Assembly: GCF_046546475.1 (NCBI RefSeq)
Contig: NZ_JBKGXS010000007.1
Location: 244,506 to 308,505, forward strand
Direction: 5' to 3'
Length of the DNA stretch: 64,000 bases
Source: Pseudonocardia phyllosphaerae
Lineage (GTDB): Bacteria > Actinomycetota > Actinomycetes > Mycobacteriales > Pseudonocardiaceae
Shown here: one piece after another, positions 48,101-57,544 of the stretch
Layout: each line of letters opens with the position of its first letter
How positions within the stretch are numbered: the first letter of the stretch is position 1
Position numbers and translations under genes: made by a program
The notes under the pieces: generated by a model
Database searches by the model: none
What the model was told of the DNA's origin: nothing
Seen by the model: the letters and a program-made list of their open reading frames with translations, nothing else

Positions 48101-49375
48101 TCATTGCGGTTCGGGCGCGGGTGGGTCGGGGCCGCGGTAGCTGTGCCCGGTCGGCGTGGTGGTGCGGAACCCGTCGGGTGTCCGCTCGACGGTCCATCCG
48201 GGTTGTTCGCGGACGTGGTTGTGGAACTCGCACACCCCGCGTCCGTTGTCGAACTCGGTGCGCCCGTGGTCTTCGGCCCGCTTCACGTGGTCGATGTGGC
48301 GGACCGGTGCGTCGCAGTACGGCTCGGTGCACCGGTTCCGGCTCCGCGCCCGGATGAACGTGGCGAGCGGCCCGGTGAAGGTGCGGCGGCGGGAGTCCCC
48401 GCCGATGACGATCCCGTCCTTCGTGAGCAGCCGGCGCAAGCTCTTCTGTCCGGTGAGGTCGGCGAGCAGGTCGGCCGGGACGGGTCCGTAGCCGGGGATC
48501 TCGGCCGGTAGCGGGCTGTCCGGATCCAGCAGCGCGGCCAACGGCACCATGACCTGGACTTCGACGTCCACGTCGGTCGCGGTCGTCCTGCCGGTCAGTC
48601 GCTCGACGAGGGTGTCGGCCATGACCTGCGCGCGGGTACGTGTGAGCGGCGCCGGGTTGCAGGAGAGGTTCGTGAACGCTTTCTGCAGCGCGGCCAGGCA
48701 CGCGGCACCTTGGGCGACCGGGAGGTAGGCGGTCAGGTACGCCATCCCGTCGGTGGCCGGGCGCAGCGTCACCCGGCGCTCGGTCTTCGCCTGTTCGGCG
48801 CGGTGCCGGAACTTCTCCGGTGCGATCTCGGCGACCAGGCGGCGCACCAGGTCCCGTAGCCGGCCGATGCCGCGGCCGGTGAGGTCGTGCTCGGCCAGCC
48901 GGGCGTCGAGCAGGGCCCGATCGTGGGCGGACAGATCACCGGCGGCCGTGACGATCGCCGCGACCGTGTCCTCGGAGACCTCCCCGGCCACGAACAGCGC
49001 CCGCAGATGCGTGAACCCGTCGTGGAGATCCCGGGCGACCCGCATCCGCGACCGTGCCGTGAACGGCGAGACCTTGCAGGCCATCCCCAGCTGCGAGGCC
49101 ACGGAGCGTTCCAGCTTCTCCGGCTCGCCGGCGCCGGCGGCGATCTGGTTCGCCACGTGAGTGCGGGCGAAGTGCCGCAGTCGGGTCGCCCGCAACGCGG
49201 CGAGCGAGTTGTTCAACGCTTCCAGCTGCTGCAGCTCGTTGATCAGCTCGGCCTCGGAGACATCGGAGTCGCTGAGCGCCGCTTGTTCGATGGCGACCTG
49301 CATCAGGGTGTAGTCGACCCGCGGCACGCCACGGTCACCGGTGTCGGTGACGGGTGGTTCCTGGACCGCGGTCAT
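48101..49375 (-). CDS. DUF222/HNH endonuclease-signature protein (13E12-type)
   Basis: A 424-residue protein. The N-terminal DUF222 helical domain (INELQQLEALNNSLAALRAT, LHDGFTHLRALFVAGEVSED) is followed by a C-terminal HNH nuclease motif: RNRCTEPYCDAPVRHIDHVK … NGRGVCEFHNHV (zinc-type CxxxxC, HIDH, HN). This family is highly repeated in actinobacterial genomes (mycobacterial 13E12 repeats) and is suspected to be mobile or selfish; biological substrate unknown. ATG at 49375 is chosen because the palindrome at 49411-49424 then lies in the promoter. Confidence 0.88.
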   Translation of the reverse strand: MTAVQEPPVTDTGDRGVPRVDYTLMQVAIEQAALSDSDVSEAELINELQQLEALNNSLAALRATRLRHFARTHVANQIAAGAGEPEKLERSVASQLGMACKVSPFTARSRMRVARDLHDGFTHLRALFVAGEVSEDTVAAIVTAAGDLSAHDRALLDARLAEHDLTGRGIGRLRDLVRRLVAEIAPEKFRHRAEQAKTERRVTLRPATDGMAYLTAYLPVAQGAACLAALQKAFTNLSCNPAPLTRTRAQVMADTLVERLTGRTTATDVDVEVQVMVPLAALLDPDSPLPAEIPGYGPVPADLLADLTGQKSLRRLLTKDGIVIGGDSRRRTFTGPLATFIRARSRNRCTEPYCDAPVRHIDHVKRAEDHGRTEFDNGRGVCEFHNHVREQPGWTVERTPDGFRTTTPTGHSYRGPDPPAPEPQ

Positions 49376-49410
49376 GCTGCCAGTGTACCGGAAATCGAAC
49401 TGGTGTGCGA

Positions 49411-49424
49411 ATTGCGTTCGCAAT
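49411..49424. promoter_or_regulatory. 14-bp palindrome upstream of the HNH gene
   Basis: ATTGCG-TT-CGCAAT is an exact inverted repeat set in an A/T-richer stretch with flanking GCGA/TCGC. It lies 36 bp upstream of the HNH start. It could be an operator or a recognition site of the HNH protein. Confidence 0.45.
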
Positions 49425-49536
49425 CGCAAACGCTGTCACCTGCAACGATGCTGCGGCCGCCTCGATGATCGCCACGGTCGTGACGAGGCGTTCGCTCACC
49501 GACCGTCCTGTCACGAACGCGCTGATCTTCGGCGGC

Positions 49537-49571
49537 TGAGCGGCCGAGCGGCCGAGCGGCCGAGCGGCCGG
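49537..49571. repeat. 9-bp tandem repeat (gagcggccg x ~4)
   Basis: The unit gagcggccg is repeated almost four times without interruption in the non-coding interval between the HNH and amidase genes. Simple slippage repeat; no function evident. Confidence 0.85.
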
Positions 49572-49664
49572 GCCGTCGGGACGATCCGCTGAGCCGGCGT
49601 CGTGGCGTCGGGTTGCGGCCGCTGCCCGTTGCCGACGACCGCGGATGATCACAGAATCGACGGT

Positions 49665-51113
49665 GTGACCGACGTCTGCGACCTGCCCGCCACCGAGCAG
49701 TCGGCGCTGCTGCGTTCCGGCGAGCTCTCCGCCCGCGAGCTGCTGGACGCGTCGCTGCAGCGGATCGGCGAGGTGAACCCGCAGGTCAACGCACTCGTCA
49801 CCCTGGACGTCGAGGCTGCCACCGCTGCCGCGACCGCGGCGGACGAGGCGTATGCGGCAGGGGAGCCGCTCGGCCCGCTGCACGGCCTGCCTCTCGCGGT
49901 GAAGGACACCCACGACACCGCCGGCATGCGGACCACGTACGGCTCTCCGCTGTTCGCCGAGAACGTGCCGGAGGCGGACGAGCTGGTCGTCGCCCGGATG
50001 CGGGACGCCGGCGCGGTGATCGTCGGGAAGTCGAACACGCCCGAGTTCGCCGCCGGGTCGCACACGTTCAACCCGGTCTTCGGGCTCACCCGCAACCCCT
50101 ACGACCCGACCCGTTCCGCAGGCGGCTCCAGCGGTGGCGCGGCCACGGCGCTGGCCACCGGCATGGTCGCGCTCGCCGACGGCAGCGACATGGGTGGGTC
50201 GCTGCGCAACCCGGCGTCGTTCTGCAACGTGGTGGGGCACCGGCCGTCGCCGGGACGCGTGCCGAATGTCGGACCCGGCGACCCGTGGTTCACCCTCAGC
50301 GTTCAGGGGCCGATGGGGCGCACCGTCGCCGACGTCGCGCTGCTGCTGTCCGCCCAGGCCGGACCGGACCCGAGGTCACCGATCGCGCTGCCCGAGCCGG
50401 GCACGACGTTCGCCACCGCGCTGCCGACCCGGCTCGACGGATGGCGGATCGCGGTGGCGCCGGACTTCGCCGGGGCCGTCCCGGTCGACGCCGAGGTGGC
50501 GGCCGCTGTGGAGGCGCAGGCCGGGACGCTGACCGAGCTGGGTGCCGTGGCCGAGCTCGCCGCGCCCGACCTGACCGGGGCCGAGGAGGTGTTCCGGACG
50601 CTGCGGGCGCTGCACTTCGTCGCGGCATTCGGCGAGCTCGTCGACCGGCATCCGGACCAGGTCAAGGAGGCCATCCGGTGGAACGTCGAGGCCGGCCGGG
50701 CGCTCACCGGCACCGACGTCGCTCGCGCTACGACGCTGCGCGGGGCGCTGTATCGGCGGGTGCGCGAGTTCTTCACCCGCTACGACGCGCTGGTCGTCCC
50801 GCCCAGCCAGGTCCTGCCGTTCGACGCCGCGCTGGAGTATCCGACCTCGGTCGCGGGCACACCGGTGACCGACTACCTGGGCTGGATGCTCGCGCCGTCG
50901 CTGATCTCGGCGACCGAGTGCCCGGCGACGGCGGTGCCCGTCGGGTTCTCCACCGGCGGTCTGCCGATCGGGGTGCAGGTCGTCGCCGGACATCGCGACG
51001 ACCTCGGTGCACTCGGTGTCGCACATGCGCTGGAGGCGGCGAACCGGCCCCGTGTGACTCAGCGGCCGCCCGCGGTGCGCACCAGCATCGTGCGGAACCG
51101 GTCGACCGCGTAG
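49665..51113 (+). CDS. amidase signature family enzyme
   Basis: A 482-residue amidase. The Ser-cisSer-Lys triad is visible: Lys in LPLAVKDTHDTAGMRT, cis-Ser in GGSSGGAATALATGMVALAD and nucleophile Ser in GSDMGGSLRNPASFCNVVG. Members hydrolyse aliphatic or aryl amides or act as GatA-like subunits; gatB/gatC are not here, so a catabolic amidase is more likely. GTG at 49665 starts the conserved region. The last 18 codons overlap the 3' end of the convergent LysR gene by 55 bp and look like non-conserved read-on (QRPPAVRTSIVRNRSTA). Confidence 0.92.
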   Translation: MTDVCDLPATEQSALLRSGELSARELLDASLQRIGEVNPQVNALVTLDVEAATAAATAADEAYAAGEPLGPLHGLPLAVKDTHDTAGMRTTYGSPLFAENVPEADELVVARMRDAGAVIVGKSNTPEFAAGSHTFNPVFGLTRNPYDPTRSAGGSSGGAATALATGMVALADGSDMGGSLRNPASFCNVVGHRPSPGRVPNVGPGDPWFTLSVQGPMGRTVADVALLLSAQAGPDPRSPIALPEPGTTFATALPTRLDGWRIAVAPDFAGAVPVDAEVAAAVEAQAGTLTELGAVAELAAPDLTGAEEVFRTLRALHFVAAFGELVDRHPDQVKEAIRWNVEAGRALTGTDVARATTLRGALYRRVREFFTRYDALVVPPSQVLPFDAALEYPTSVAGTPVTDYLGWMLAPSLISATECPATAVPVGFSTGGLPIGVQVVAGHRDDLGALGVAHALEAANRPRVTQRPPAVRTSIVRNRSTA

Positions 51114-51955
51114 CTCGCCGGACGCCGGTTCAGGACCGTCAGGACACGGGAACCGACGTCCTCCGCGGCGGCGACCACGTCGATTCCCGCGGTCGTCTGG
51201 AACGCCAGTGTCAGCTCCGGGACGAGCGCCGCACCGAGCCCGGAGGACACCAGCGCCAGCATCGTGCGGGACTCGGTGCAGAGGTGCTCGATCCGCGGTG
51301 TCCTGATGTGCCGGGTCGCGAACAGCCGGTCGAGCAGGTGCCGCGACGGCTGGTCCGGCGACGCGGCCACCCACGCCCCGCGCACGATCTCCTCCAGCGG
51401 CCGGGTGGCCCACGCGCTCGGGACGACGATCCGGTACGCGTCGCGGAGCAGCTCGCGCGACTCGATGCCGGAGCGGCGGCCGGTCGGTAGTGGACGGTCG
51501 CTGATCAGCAGGTCGAGCTCGTCGGCGTGCAGCAGGCGCAGGCCCTCGGACGCGTCGGTCTCGACGATGTTCACCTCGAGGCCGCTGTCGGCGATCCCGG
51601 CTCGGGCGATGGCCGGGACGACCAGGCGCCCGAGCGCGGTCGCGAACCCTCCGATGCGGACGGTTGCGGCGGAGGCGTCGCGCAGCTGCTCGGCCTCGCG
51701 CTCGGTCTCGGCCAGCGCGAGTGCGACGTCGTCGGCGCGCTCGGCCAGCGCCAGTCCCGCGGTGGTCAGGCGGACGGCCCGCCCACCGCCGCGGCGGGTC
51801 CGGTCGATCAGGCTCAGCCCGGTCTCGGCCTCCAGCCGGGCGAGGTGCTGGGAGACCCCCGACGGTGTGAGATGCAGCGCCGTGGCCGCCTCCTGCATGC
51901 TCCCGGTCCGCCACACGGCACGCAGGATCAGCAGACGGTGCGGGTCCAACGACAT
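51059..51955 (-). CDS. LysR family transcriptional regulator
   Basis: A 298-residue LTTR: HTH LRAVWRTGSMQEAATALHLT with PSGVSQHLARLEAETGL; effector domain VRIGGFATALGRLVVPAIAR, DELDLLISDRPL and LVSSGLGAALVPELTLAF. It is convergent with the amidase gene and divergent from the TauE-like exporter (128 bp between starts), which is the more likely target. ATG at 51955. Confidence 0.92.
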   Translation of the reverse strand: MSLDPHRLLILRAVWRTGSMQEAATALHLTPSGVSQHLARLEAETGLSLIDRTRRGGGRAVRLTTAGLALAERADDVALALAETEREAEQLRDASAATVRIGGFATALGRLVVPAIARAGIADSGLEVNIVETDASEGLRLLHADELDLLISDRPLPTGRRSGIESRELLRDAYRIVVPSAWATRPLEEIVRGAWVAASPDQPSRHLLDRLFATRHIRTPRIEHLCTESRTMLALVSSGLGAALVPELTLAFQTTAGIDVVAAAEDVGSRVLTVLNRRPASYAVDRFRTMLVRTAGGR

Positions 51956-52083
51956 TCAGCAACAGTAATGCAGTAGCGCAGAACAAGTCAGTACCACTGG
52001 GCCAGTGCCGGGCGTAGACCTGAGCACGTGCTTCGCCGCGACGACGACCCGGGACCCGCACCCATCGAGCCGGACGGGGCCCG

Positions 52084-52833
52084 GTGATGGACTCGGTCTC
52101 CTGGATCCTGCTGGTCGCAGGGGTCGTCGCCGGCGTGCTGGGCTCCGCGGGCGGGATGACGTCGCTGGTGTCCTACGGGTCGTTGATCGCTGTCGGGGTC
52201 CCGATGCTCGACGCCGGCGCCGCCAACATGGTCGCGAGTGTCGCTTGTGGACCGGGCTCCGCTCTGGCGTCGCGCCGCGAGCTGCGGGCGGTACACGTGC
52301 CGATGACGCTGGCGCTCCCGACCGTGGCCGCCGGCGGGGCCGTCGGTGCGGTGCTGCTCGCGCACGCGTCGGCGACCGGGTTCAGCCGGGTCGTGCCGTG
52401 GCTGGTCGCGGCCGCGTCGCTCGGCCTGGCCGCGCAGCCGTGGCTGGCCGCGCGGCTGCGCGGGTGGAACCGCCGCTCGCCCGCCGTCGCGTGGGGGAGC
52501 ATCGGCGCGGTCTCGATCTACGGCGGCTTCTTCGGCGCCGGCTACGGCATCATGCTGCTGACGCTGGTCCTGCTGCTGGTCGACGACCGGATGCCGGAGG
52601 CGAACGCGCTGAAGAACCTCCTCGCCGGGGTCGTGGGGCTGGCGTCGGCGGCGGTCCTGGGGCTGAGCGGTCCGGTCGACTGGCTCGTCGTGGCCCCGCT
52701 CGCCGTCGGCCTGTTCGCCGGGTCGACGCTCGGGCCCGCCGTCGCGCGCCGTGTCCCGGCGGTGGCGATCCGGTGGGGAGGGGTCGTGCTCGGGGCGGTG
52801 CTGGCGGGCAGCCTGTGGTGCGGGGTGTCGTGA
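52084..52833 (+). CDS. TauE/SafE family membrane transporter (sulfite/organosulfonate exporter type)
   Basis: A 249-residue protein with seven to eight hydrophobic segments and the duplicated TauE motif: GVVAGVLGSAGGMTSLVSYG in the first half and AVSIYGGFFGAGYGIMLLTL in the second. The family exports sulfite, sulfoacetate or related anions. GTG at 52084 and ATG at 52087 are equivalent starts. Its stop is adjacent to the 3' end of the convergent methyltransferase gene. Confidence 0.9.
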   Translation: MMDSVSWILLVAGVVAGVLGSAGGMTSLVSYGSLIAVGVPMLDAGAANMVASVACGPGSALASRRELRAVHVPMTLALPTVAAGGAVGAVLLAHASATGFSRVVPWLVAAASLGLAAQPWLAARLRGWNRRSPAVAWGSIGAVSIYGGFFGAGYGIMLLTLVLLLVDDRMPEANALKNLLAGVVGLASAAVLGLSGPVDWLVVAPLAVGLFAGSTLGPAVARRVPAVAIRWGGVVLGAVLAGSLWCGVS

Positions 52834-53256
52834 TCACACCGGCCGGCAGGAGCAAGGCCTCCCGTCCACGTACAGCAGACCGCCTGGGACCAGCACCCGC
52901 GAGATTGCCCGAAGCGCTCCGGCTTCGCGCTCGGGATGCCGCCCGTCCAGGGCTCCGACGCGATTGGCGAACGCGAGGTCGAACGGCGCGTCCTCTGGGG
53001 CGAGCACGAGATCCTCGGCCGAGCTGACCCGGCCGGCGAGCCTCCCCGAGGCGACGAGGGCGGCGCCGGTGCGTTCGAGCTGCGCGATCGCCGTCGGGGA
53101 CCGGTCGACGGCCAGGACAAATCCCGTTGTCAGCTGCTCGGCGATGGCCCGTGCCGCGACGCCCGGGCCACAGCCGATCTCCAGCACGCGAGAGGTCGGC
53201 TCGATCGGCAGGATGTCGAGGATCCGGCAGATGCGCGGAGACAACGCCGGCGGCAT
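52834..53256 (-). CDS. class I SAM-dependent methyltransferase, short
   Basis: A 140-residue Rossmann methyltransferase: RVLEIGCGPGVAARAIAEQL is the SAM-binding motif I, FVLAVDRSPTAIAQL motif II, and ISRVLVPGGLLYVDG the later strand. It is short for the family and may be a minimal or 3'-trimmed version. ATG at 53256; the ribosome binding site is poor. Substrate unknown. Divergent from an Imm5-like gene (43 bp between starts). Confidence 0.82.
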   Translation of the reverse strand: MPPALSPRICRILDILPIEPTSRVLEIGCGPGVAARAIAEQLTTGFVLAVDRSPTAIAQLERTGAALVASGRLAGRVSSAEDLVLAPEDAPFDLAFANRVGALDGRHPEREAGALRAISRVLVPGGLLYVDGRPCSCRPV

Positions 53257-53299
53257 GCTGCGATTCTGCCGGATCCGGCCTGCTGAAGGGAGACGCTCG

Positions 53300-53815
53300 A
53301 TGATCCTCCCGCAGGTCCGCGACCCGCGGTTCACCACGTTCCGCCGCGGCGGCACCCTCACCGAGGAGCACCACCACCTGCTCGCGCTGTGGGCGGCCAC
53401 CTGCGCCGAACACGTCCTCGGCCTGTTCGAGCAGGCCCGGCCGGACGATCTCCGTCCGCGGGAGGCGATCGCGTGGGTCCGCGCGTGGACCCGCGGGGAG
53501 CGGCGGATGATGGAGACCCGCGCGGCCGGCGGGCACGCGATGGGCGCGGCCCGGGACCTGCGCGGTGCGCCCCGGCACGCCGCCTATGCGGCCGGGCAGG
53601 CGGCGGTCGTCGCGCACGTCGCGGCGCACGAGCTCGGCGCCGCGGCGTACGCGATCAAGGCGGTCCGGGCGGCCGCCCCCGCCGGAGAGGCGGAGGCGGC
53701 CGGGCGCCGGGAGTGCCGATGGCAGCGTGAGCAGCTGCCGGACGAGATCCGGGACCTGGTGCTCGACGACCAGCGGCTGCGCAACGACATCTGCTGGTCG
53801 GTGTTCGAGGTCTGA
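53300..53815 (+). CDS. Imm5-like putative immunity protein (first copy)
   Basis: A 171-residue Ala-rich helical protein: EEHHHLLALWAATCAEHVLG, LFEQARPDDLRPREAIAWVR, AARDLRGAPRHAAYAAGQAA and VVAHVAAHELGAAAYAIKAV. This matches the group annotated as putative immunity protein/Imm5-like. No polymorphic-toxin gene adjoins it, so an immunity role is not supported by context. ATG at 53300 with GAAGGGAGA upstream. A second, diverged member lies at 61878-62414. Confidence 0.75.
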   Translation: MILPQVRDPRFTTFRRGGTLTEEHHHLLALWAATCAEHVLGLFEQARPDDLRPREAIAWVRAWTRGERRMMETRAAGGHAMGAARDLRGAPRHAAYAAGQAAVVAHVAAHELGAAAYAIKAVRAAAPAGEAEAAGRRECRWQREQLPDEIRDLVLDDQRLRNDICWSVFEV

Positions 53816-53816
53816 C

Positions 53817-54593
53817 CTACTGCTTAGTCCAGGTGCAGCCACCGGAGAACTCGGCGAACTCGCCCTTCTTGACCGTCACCGACGACGGGCCCTGGGCGAT
53901 GTCGTTCGCGATGATCGAGTCCATCTCGTTCGAGTCGTCCTTGTTTCTGGAGACATAGCACATGCCGCCGAAGCTGTCGGACGTCGGACCGGCGGTCTTG
54001 TAGCGGCCCGCGGCTATGTCGGTGCCGACCTGGTAGGTGCCGTCCGAGACGGTCGTCGTCGGACCGGAAGTCGTCTGGGCCGGTGCGGTCTGCTCGGGTG
54101 CCGACGACGAGGCAGTGGGTGACTCCGTCGTCGCCGCGGGGGTGGCGGGAGCCGACGCGGCAGGCTTGCTGTCCAGCTTCGTCTGGAGGTCCTTGTTGCG
54201 GCTCTCGAGGTCGTCCCGGGCGGTTGTCAGGCCTTCGTTGCTGGCCTGCAGGTTCTGGTTGCTGCGCTGGGCGTCGCCGAGCTGCTGCTCCAGCGACGCG
54301 ATCCGTGCCGCGTCCGCCTCGCTGGTGACCGGTGCGGCGTTGTCCGCCCCGATCCCGATGCCGACCGAGAGCAGCACGAACCCGGCCACGGCCAGGCCGG
54401 CCCACTTCACGATGCGCCGCGCGACCGCACGGTGCTCGGGAGCGGGATGCTCGGTCGGTCCCGGGGCCGCCCAGCCGCCCGTCGACCCACCACGCGGGGC
54501 CGGGATCTGCGCCGGGGACTGTGCGGTCGGCGTCTGCTGCTCGTTCCACCACGGCTGCTGCGACGTGGTTCCGTGCTGGTTCTGAGTAGTCAC
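53817..54593 (-). CDS. membrane-anchored surface protein with coiled coil and C-terminal GTYxVGTDIxxGxY domain
   Basis: A 258-residue protein. A Gln/Pro-rich cytoplasmic N-terminus (to about residue 60) is followed by one membrane helix (WAGLAVAGFVLLSVGIGIGA), a coiled coil (ARIASLEQQLGDAQRSNQNL onward), a Ser/Thr/Pro/Ala-rich wall-spanning linker, and a C-terminal beta domain: DGTYQVGTDIAAGRYKTAG with GGMCYVSRN and GGCTWTK, whose two Cys may form a disulfide. This domain recurs in actinobacterial lipoproteins and surface proteins; function unknown. It converges with the Imm5-like gene. Confidence 0.8.
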   Translation of the reverse strand: MTTQNQHGTTSQQPWWNEQQTPTAQSPAQIPAPRGGSTGGWAAPGPTEHPAPEHRAVARRIVKWAGLAVAGFVLLSVGIGIGADNAAPVTSEADAARIASLEQQLGDAQRSNQNLQASNEGLTTARDDLESRNKDLQTKLDSKPAASAPATPAATTESPTASSSAPEQTAPAQTTSGPTTTVSDGTYQVGTDIAAGRYKTAGPTSDSFGGMCYVSRNKDDSNEMDSIIANDIAQGPSSVTVKKGEFAEFSGGCTWTKQ

Positions 54594-54664
54594 GTTCGAC
54601 TGTTCGACGGAGCCTGTCGTAGCGTTCCGCTCCGCCGATCGGTCTCATCAGTTCTGCGGACGGC

Positions 54665-55629
54665 CTAACGCTGCGGCTTCCCCAGGTTCTTCGCCATGTT
54701 CTCCAGCCCGTTCACCGCGAGCGCCCCCTGCGACGAGAGCTCGTAGGGCTGCACCAGCACCGTCTTGTTCTTCACCGCGTTCAGGTTCGCCGCGCCGGGG
54801 ATGCGCAGGAAGTTCTGCTTCGCCTGCTCCGGTGTCTCGTTGTAGGAGTAGAGGACGACTACGTCCGGGTTGCGGGCGATGATCTCCTCGATGTTGGCCT
54901 CGAACACCCGCTTCGGGGTGTCGCCGAAGACGTCCCGCAGACCGAGTGTCTGCAGCTGGGTGTGCGACATGGCCTGGCTGCCGTAGGCCTCCAGCCCGTT
55001 CTTGAACACGATCAGCGCGGCGGCGCTCTTGCCCTGCAGCGACGCCGGCGCCTTCGTGGCGGCGATCCGCTTCTTCATGTCGGCGATGGCGGCCGAGGCC
55101 TGCTGCTCGGTGCCGAACAGCTTTCCGAGCACGGTCAGGTCGCTGAACACGTCCTCGAAGTCCGACGTCCCGTCGCTGGTACCGGGCGCGTGGTTGGAGC
55201 CGCAGTTGCCGCGCAGGGCGTAGAGCGGGATGTTCACCGCGCTCAGGGTGTCCGGGTTGACCGTCTCGGTCGACTTGCCGACAACGAGGTCGGCCCGCGC
55301 GTCGATGATGGCCTCACGCGTCACCTCACCGCCGGTGCCGAGCTGCGGGACGTTCGCGGTGGCGGCCCGCATCGCGGGCGGGTAGGGCGCGCTGCGCAGG
55401 CCGGCGTCGTCGCGGCCGACGAGCTTCGACGCCCCGCCCGCGGTGGTGATCGTGGTGACCTCCGACGGCCCGAGCGCGACGACGCGCTCGGGCTTGTGAT
55501 CGACGACGACGTCGTGCCCGCAGTTCTCGATCGTCATCGGATAGCCGTCGGCGCCGGCCTGCGTGGACCCGCCGCCGCAGCCGGCCAGGGCCAGAGACGT
55601 GACCGCCGTGATGGCGGCGACCTTCACTC

Positions 55630-55639
<10 letters not shown>
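54665..55639 (-). CDS. iron/siderophore-type ABC transporter substrate-binding lipoprotein
   Basis: A 324-residue class III binding protein. The N-terminal signal MRVGVKVAAITAVTSLALAG ends at a lipobox Cys (LALAGCGGG). It then shows the Fec/Fep-type opening KPERVVALGPSEVTTITTAG, REAIIDARADLVVG, and FEANIEEIIARNPDVVVLYS. It binds a ferric siderophore, haem or cobalamin outside the membrane. Its start overlaps the end of the ATPase gene by 10 bp, so it is the last gene of a four-gene unit. Confidence 0.92.
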
Positions 55640-56418
<779 letters not shown>

Positions 56419-56434
56419 CGGGTTCCTCCTGGCA

Positions 56435-57544
56435 TCAGACGGCGGCCGAGTAGAAGCGGCGGACCAGCACGATCAGGAACGGCGCCCCGACGACCGCGGT
56501 GACGATCCCCAGCGGCAGCTCCCGCGGGGCGAAGGCGATGCGCGCGAACACGTCCGCCCAGGCCAGGAAGATCGCGCCGATCAGCGCGGCGACCGGGAAC
56601 ACCCGCCGGTGGGCGGCGCCGACGCACAGCCGCGCGACGTGCGGGACGACGAGGCCGACGAACCCGATGCCCCCGGCGACGGCGACGACCGCGCCGACGC
56701 AGAGCGACACCAGGATCAGCGCGGCGATGCGGAAGCGTTCCGGGGAGACGCCGAGGGTGCGGGCGCTGTCGTCGCCGACCGAGAGCGCGTCGAACCGGCG
56801 GGCCCAGAGCACCAGCATCGTCAGCGTCACCAGCACGACGACGACGGCGACCGCGATCGTGGCCCAGCGTGCGCTGGCCAGCGAGCCGAGCAGCCAGAAC
56901 AGCACCGCGCGGGCGCTGTCCGGCTCGTCCGAGGCGAAGATCAGGAAGCTGGTCGTCGCCGACAGGACGTAGCCGATCGCGACGCCCGCGAGCAGCAGCC
57001 GGATCGAGGTGATCCGCCCGCCGGAGCGGGCGAGGACGAACAGCAGCATCGTCGCCGCGGCGCTGCCGAGGAACGCGCTCGTGGTCAGCCCCGCCGCGCC
57101 GAGCCCTGCGCCGACACCGAACAGGATCGACGCGGCCGCACCGGTCGAGGCCCCGGAGACGACGCCGAGGATGTGCGGGTCGGCGAGGACGTTGCGCACC
57201 AGCGCCTGCAGCGCGACGCCGGTGAGGCCGAGGCCCGCGCCGACCGCGAGGCCGAGCAGCACCCGCGGCATGCGGACCAGCCAGACGATCGTGTCGTCGG
57301 AGCCCGACCAGGACGATGCCGAGGGCCACCCGAGCACGTGGTTGCCGACGATCCCGGCGACGGTGCCGGGGGCGATGGAGACCGGCCCGAGCCCGACGGC
57401 GAGCGGGAGCGTCAGCACCAGCGCCAGGAACAGGCCGCCGATCCAGAGCAGGGTGTGCCGCCGCCGGGAGGAGTGCTCGAGGTCGTCGAGCTCGTCGGTG
57501 ACCTCGGTGGCCTCGACGGTGCGGGTCACGGCACCGCTGCTCAC
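56435..57544 (-). CDS. FecCD-type ABC transporter permease
   Basis: A 369-residue permease with a 45-residue hydrophilic N-terminus and about ten membrane helices: RMPRVLLGLAVGAGLGLTGV, ALQALVRNVLADPHILGVVS (the conserved NPLADP-type loop), LLLAGVAIGYVLSATTSFLI, GGIGFVGLVVPHVARL and the terminal LGIVTAVVGAPFLIVLVRR. Only one permease gene is present, so it should act as a homodimer. GTG at 57544 overlaps the methyltransferase TGA by 4 bp. Confidence 0.94.
   Translation of the reverse strand: MSSGAVTRTVEATEVTDELDDLEHSSRRRHTLLWIGGLFLALVLTLPLAVGLGPVSIAPGTVAGIVGNHVLGWPSASSWSGSDDTIVWLVRMPRVLLGLAVGAGLGLTGVALQALVRNVLADPHILGVVSGASTGAAASILFGVGAGLGAAGLTTSAFLGSAAATMLLFVLARSGGRITSIRLLLAGVAIGYVLSATTSFLIFASDEPDSARAVLFWLLGSLASARWATIAVAVVVVLVTLTMLVLWARRFDALSVGDDSARTLGVSPERFRIAALILVSLCVGAVVAVAGGIGFVGLVVPHVARLCVGAAHRRVFPVAALIGAIFLAWADVFARIAFAPRELPLGIVTAVVGAPFLIVLVRRFYSAAV

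Noticed and set aside
49354..49539. 61-codon plus-strand ORF upstream of the amidase
   Set aside because: Overlaps the HNH gene start on the opposite strand, has no ribosome binding site and no similarity I recognise; the palindrome lies inside it.
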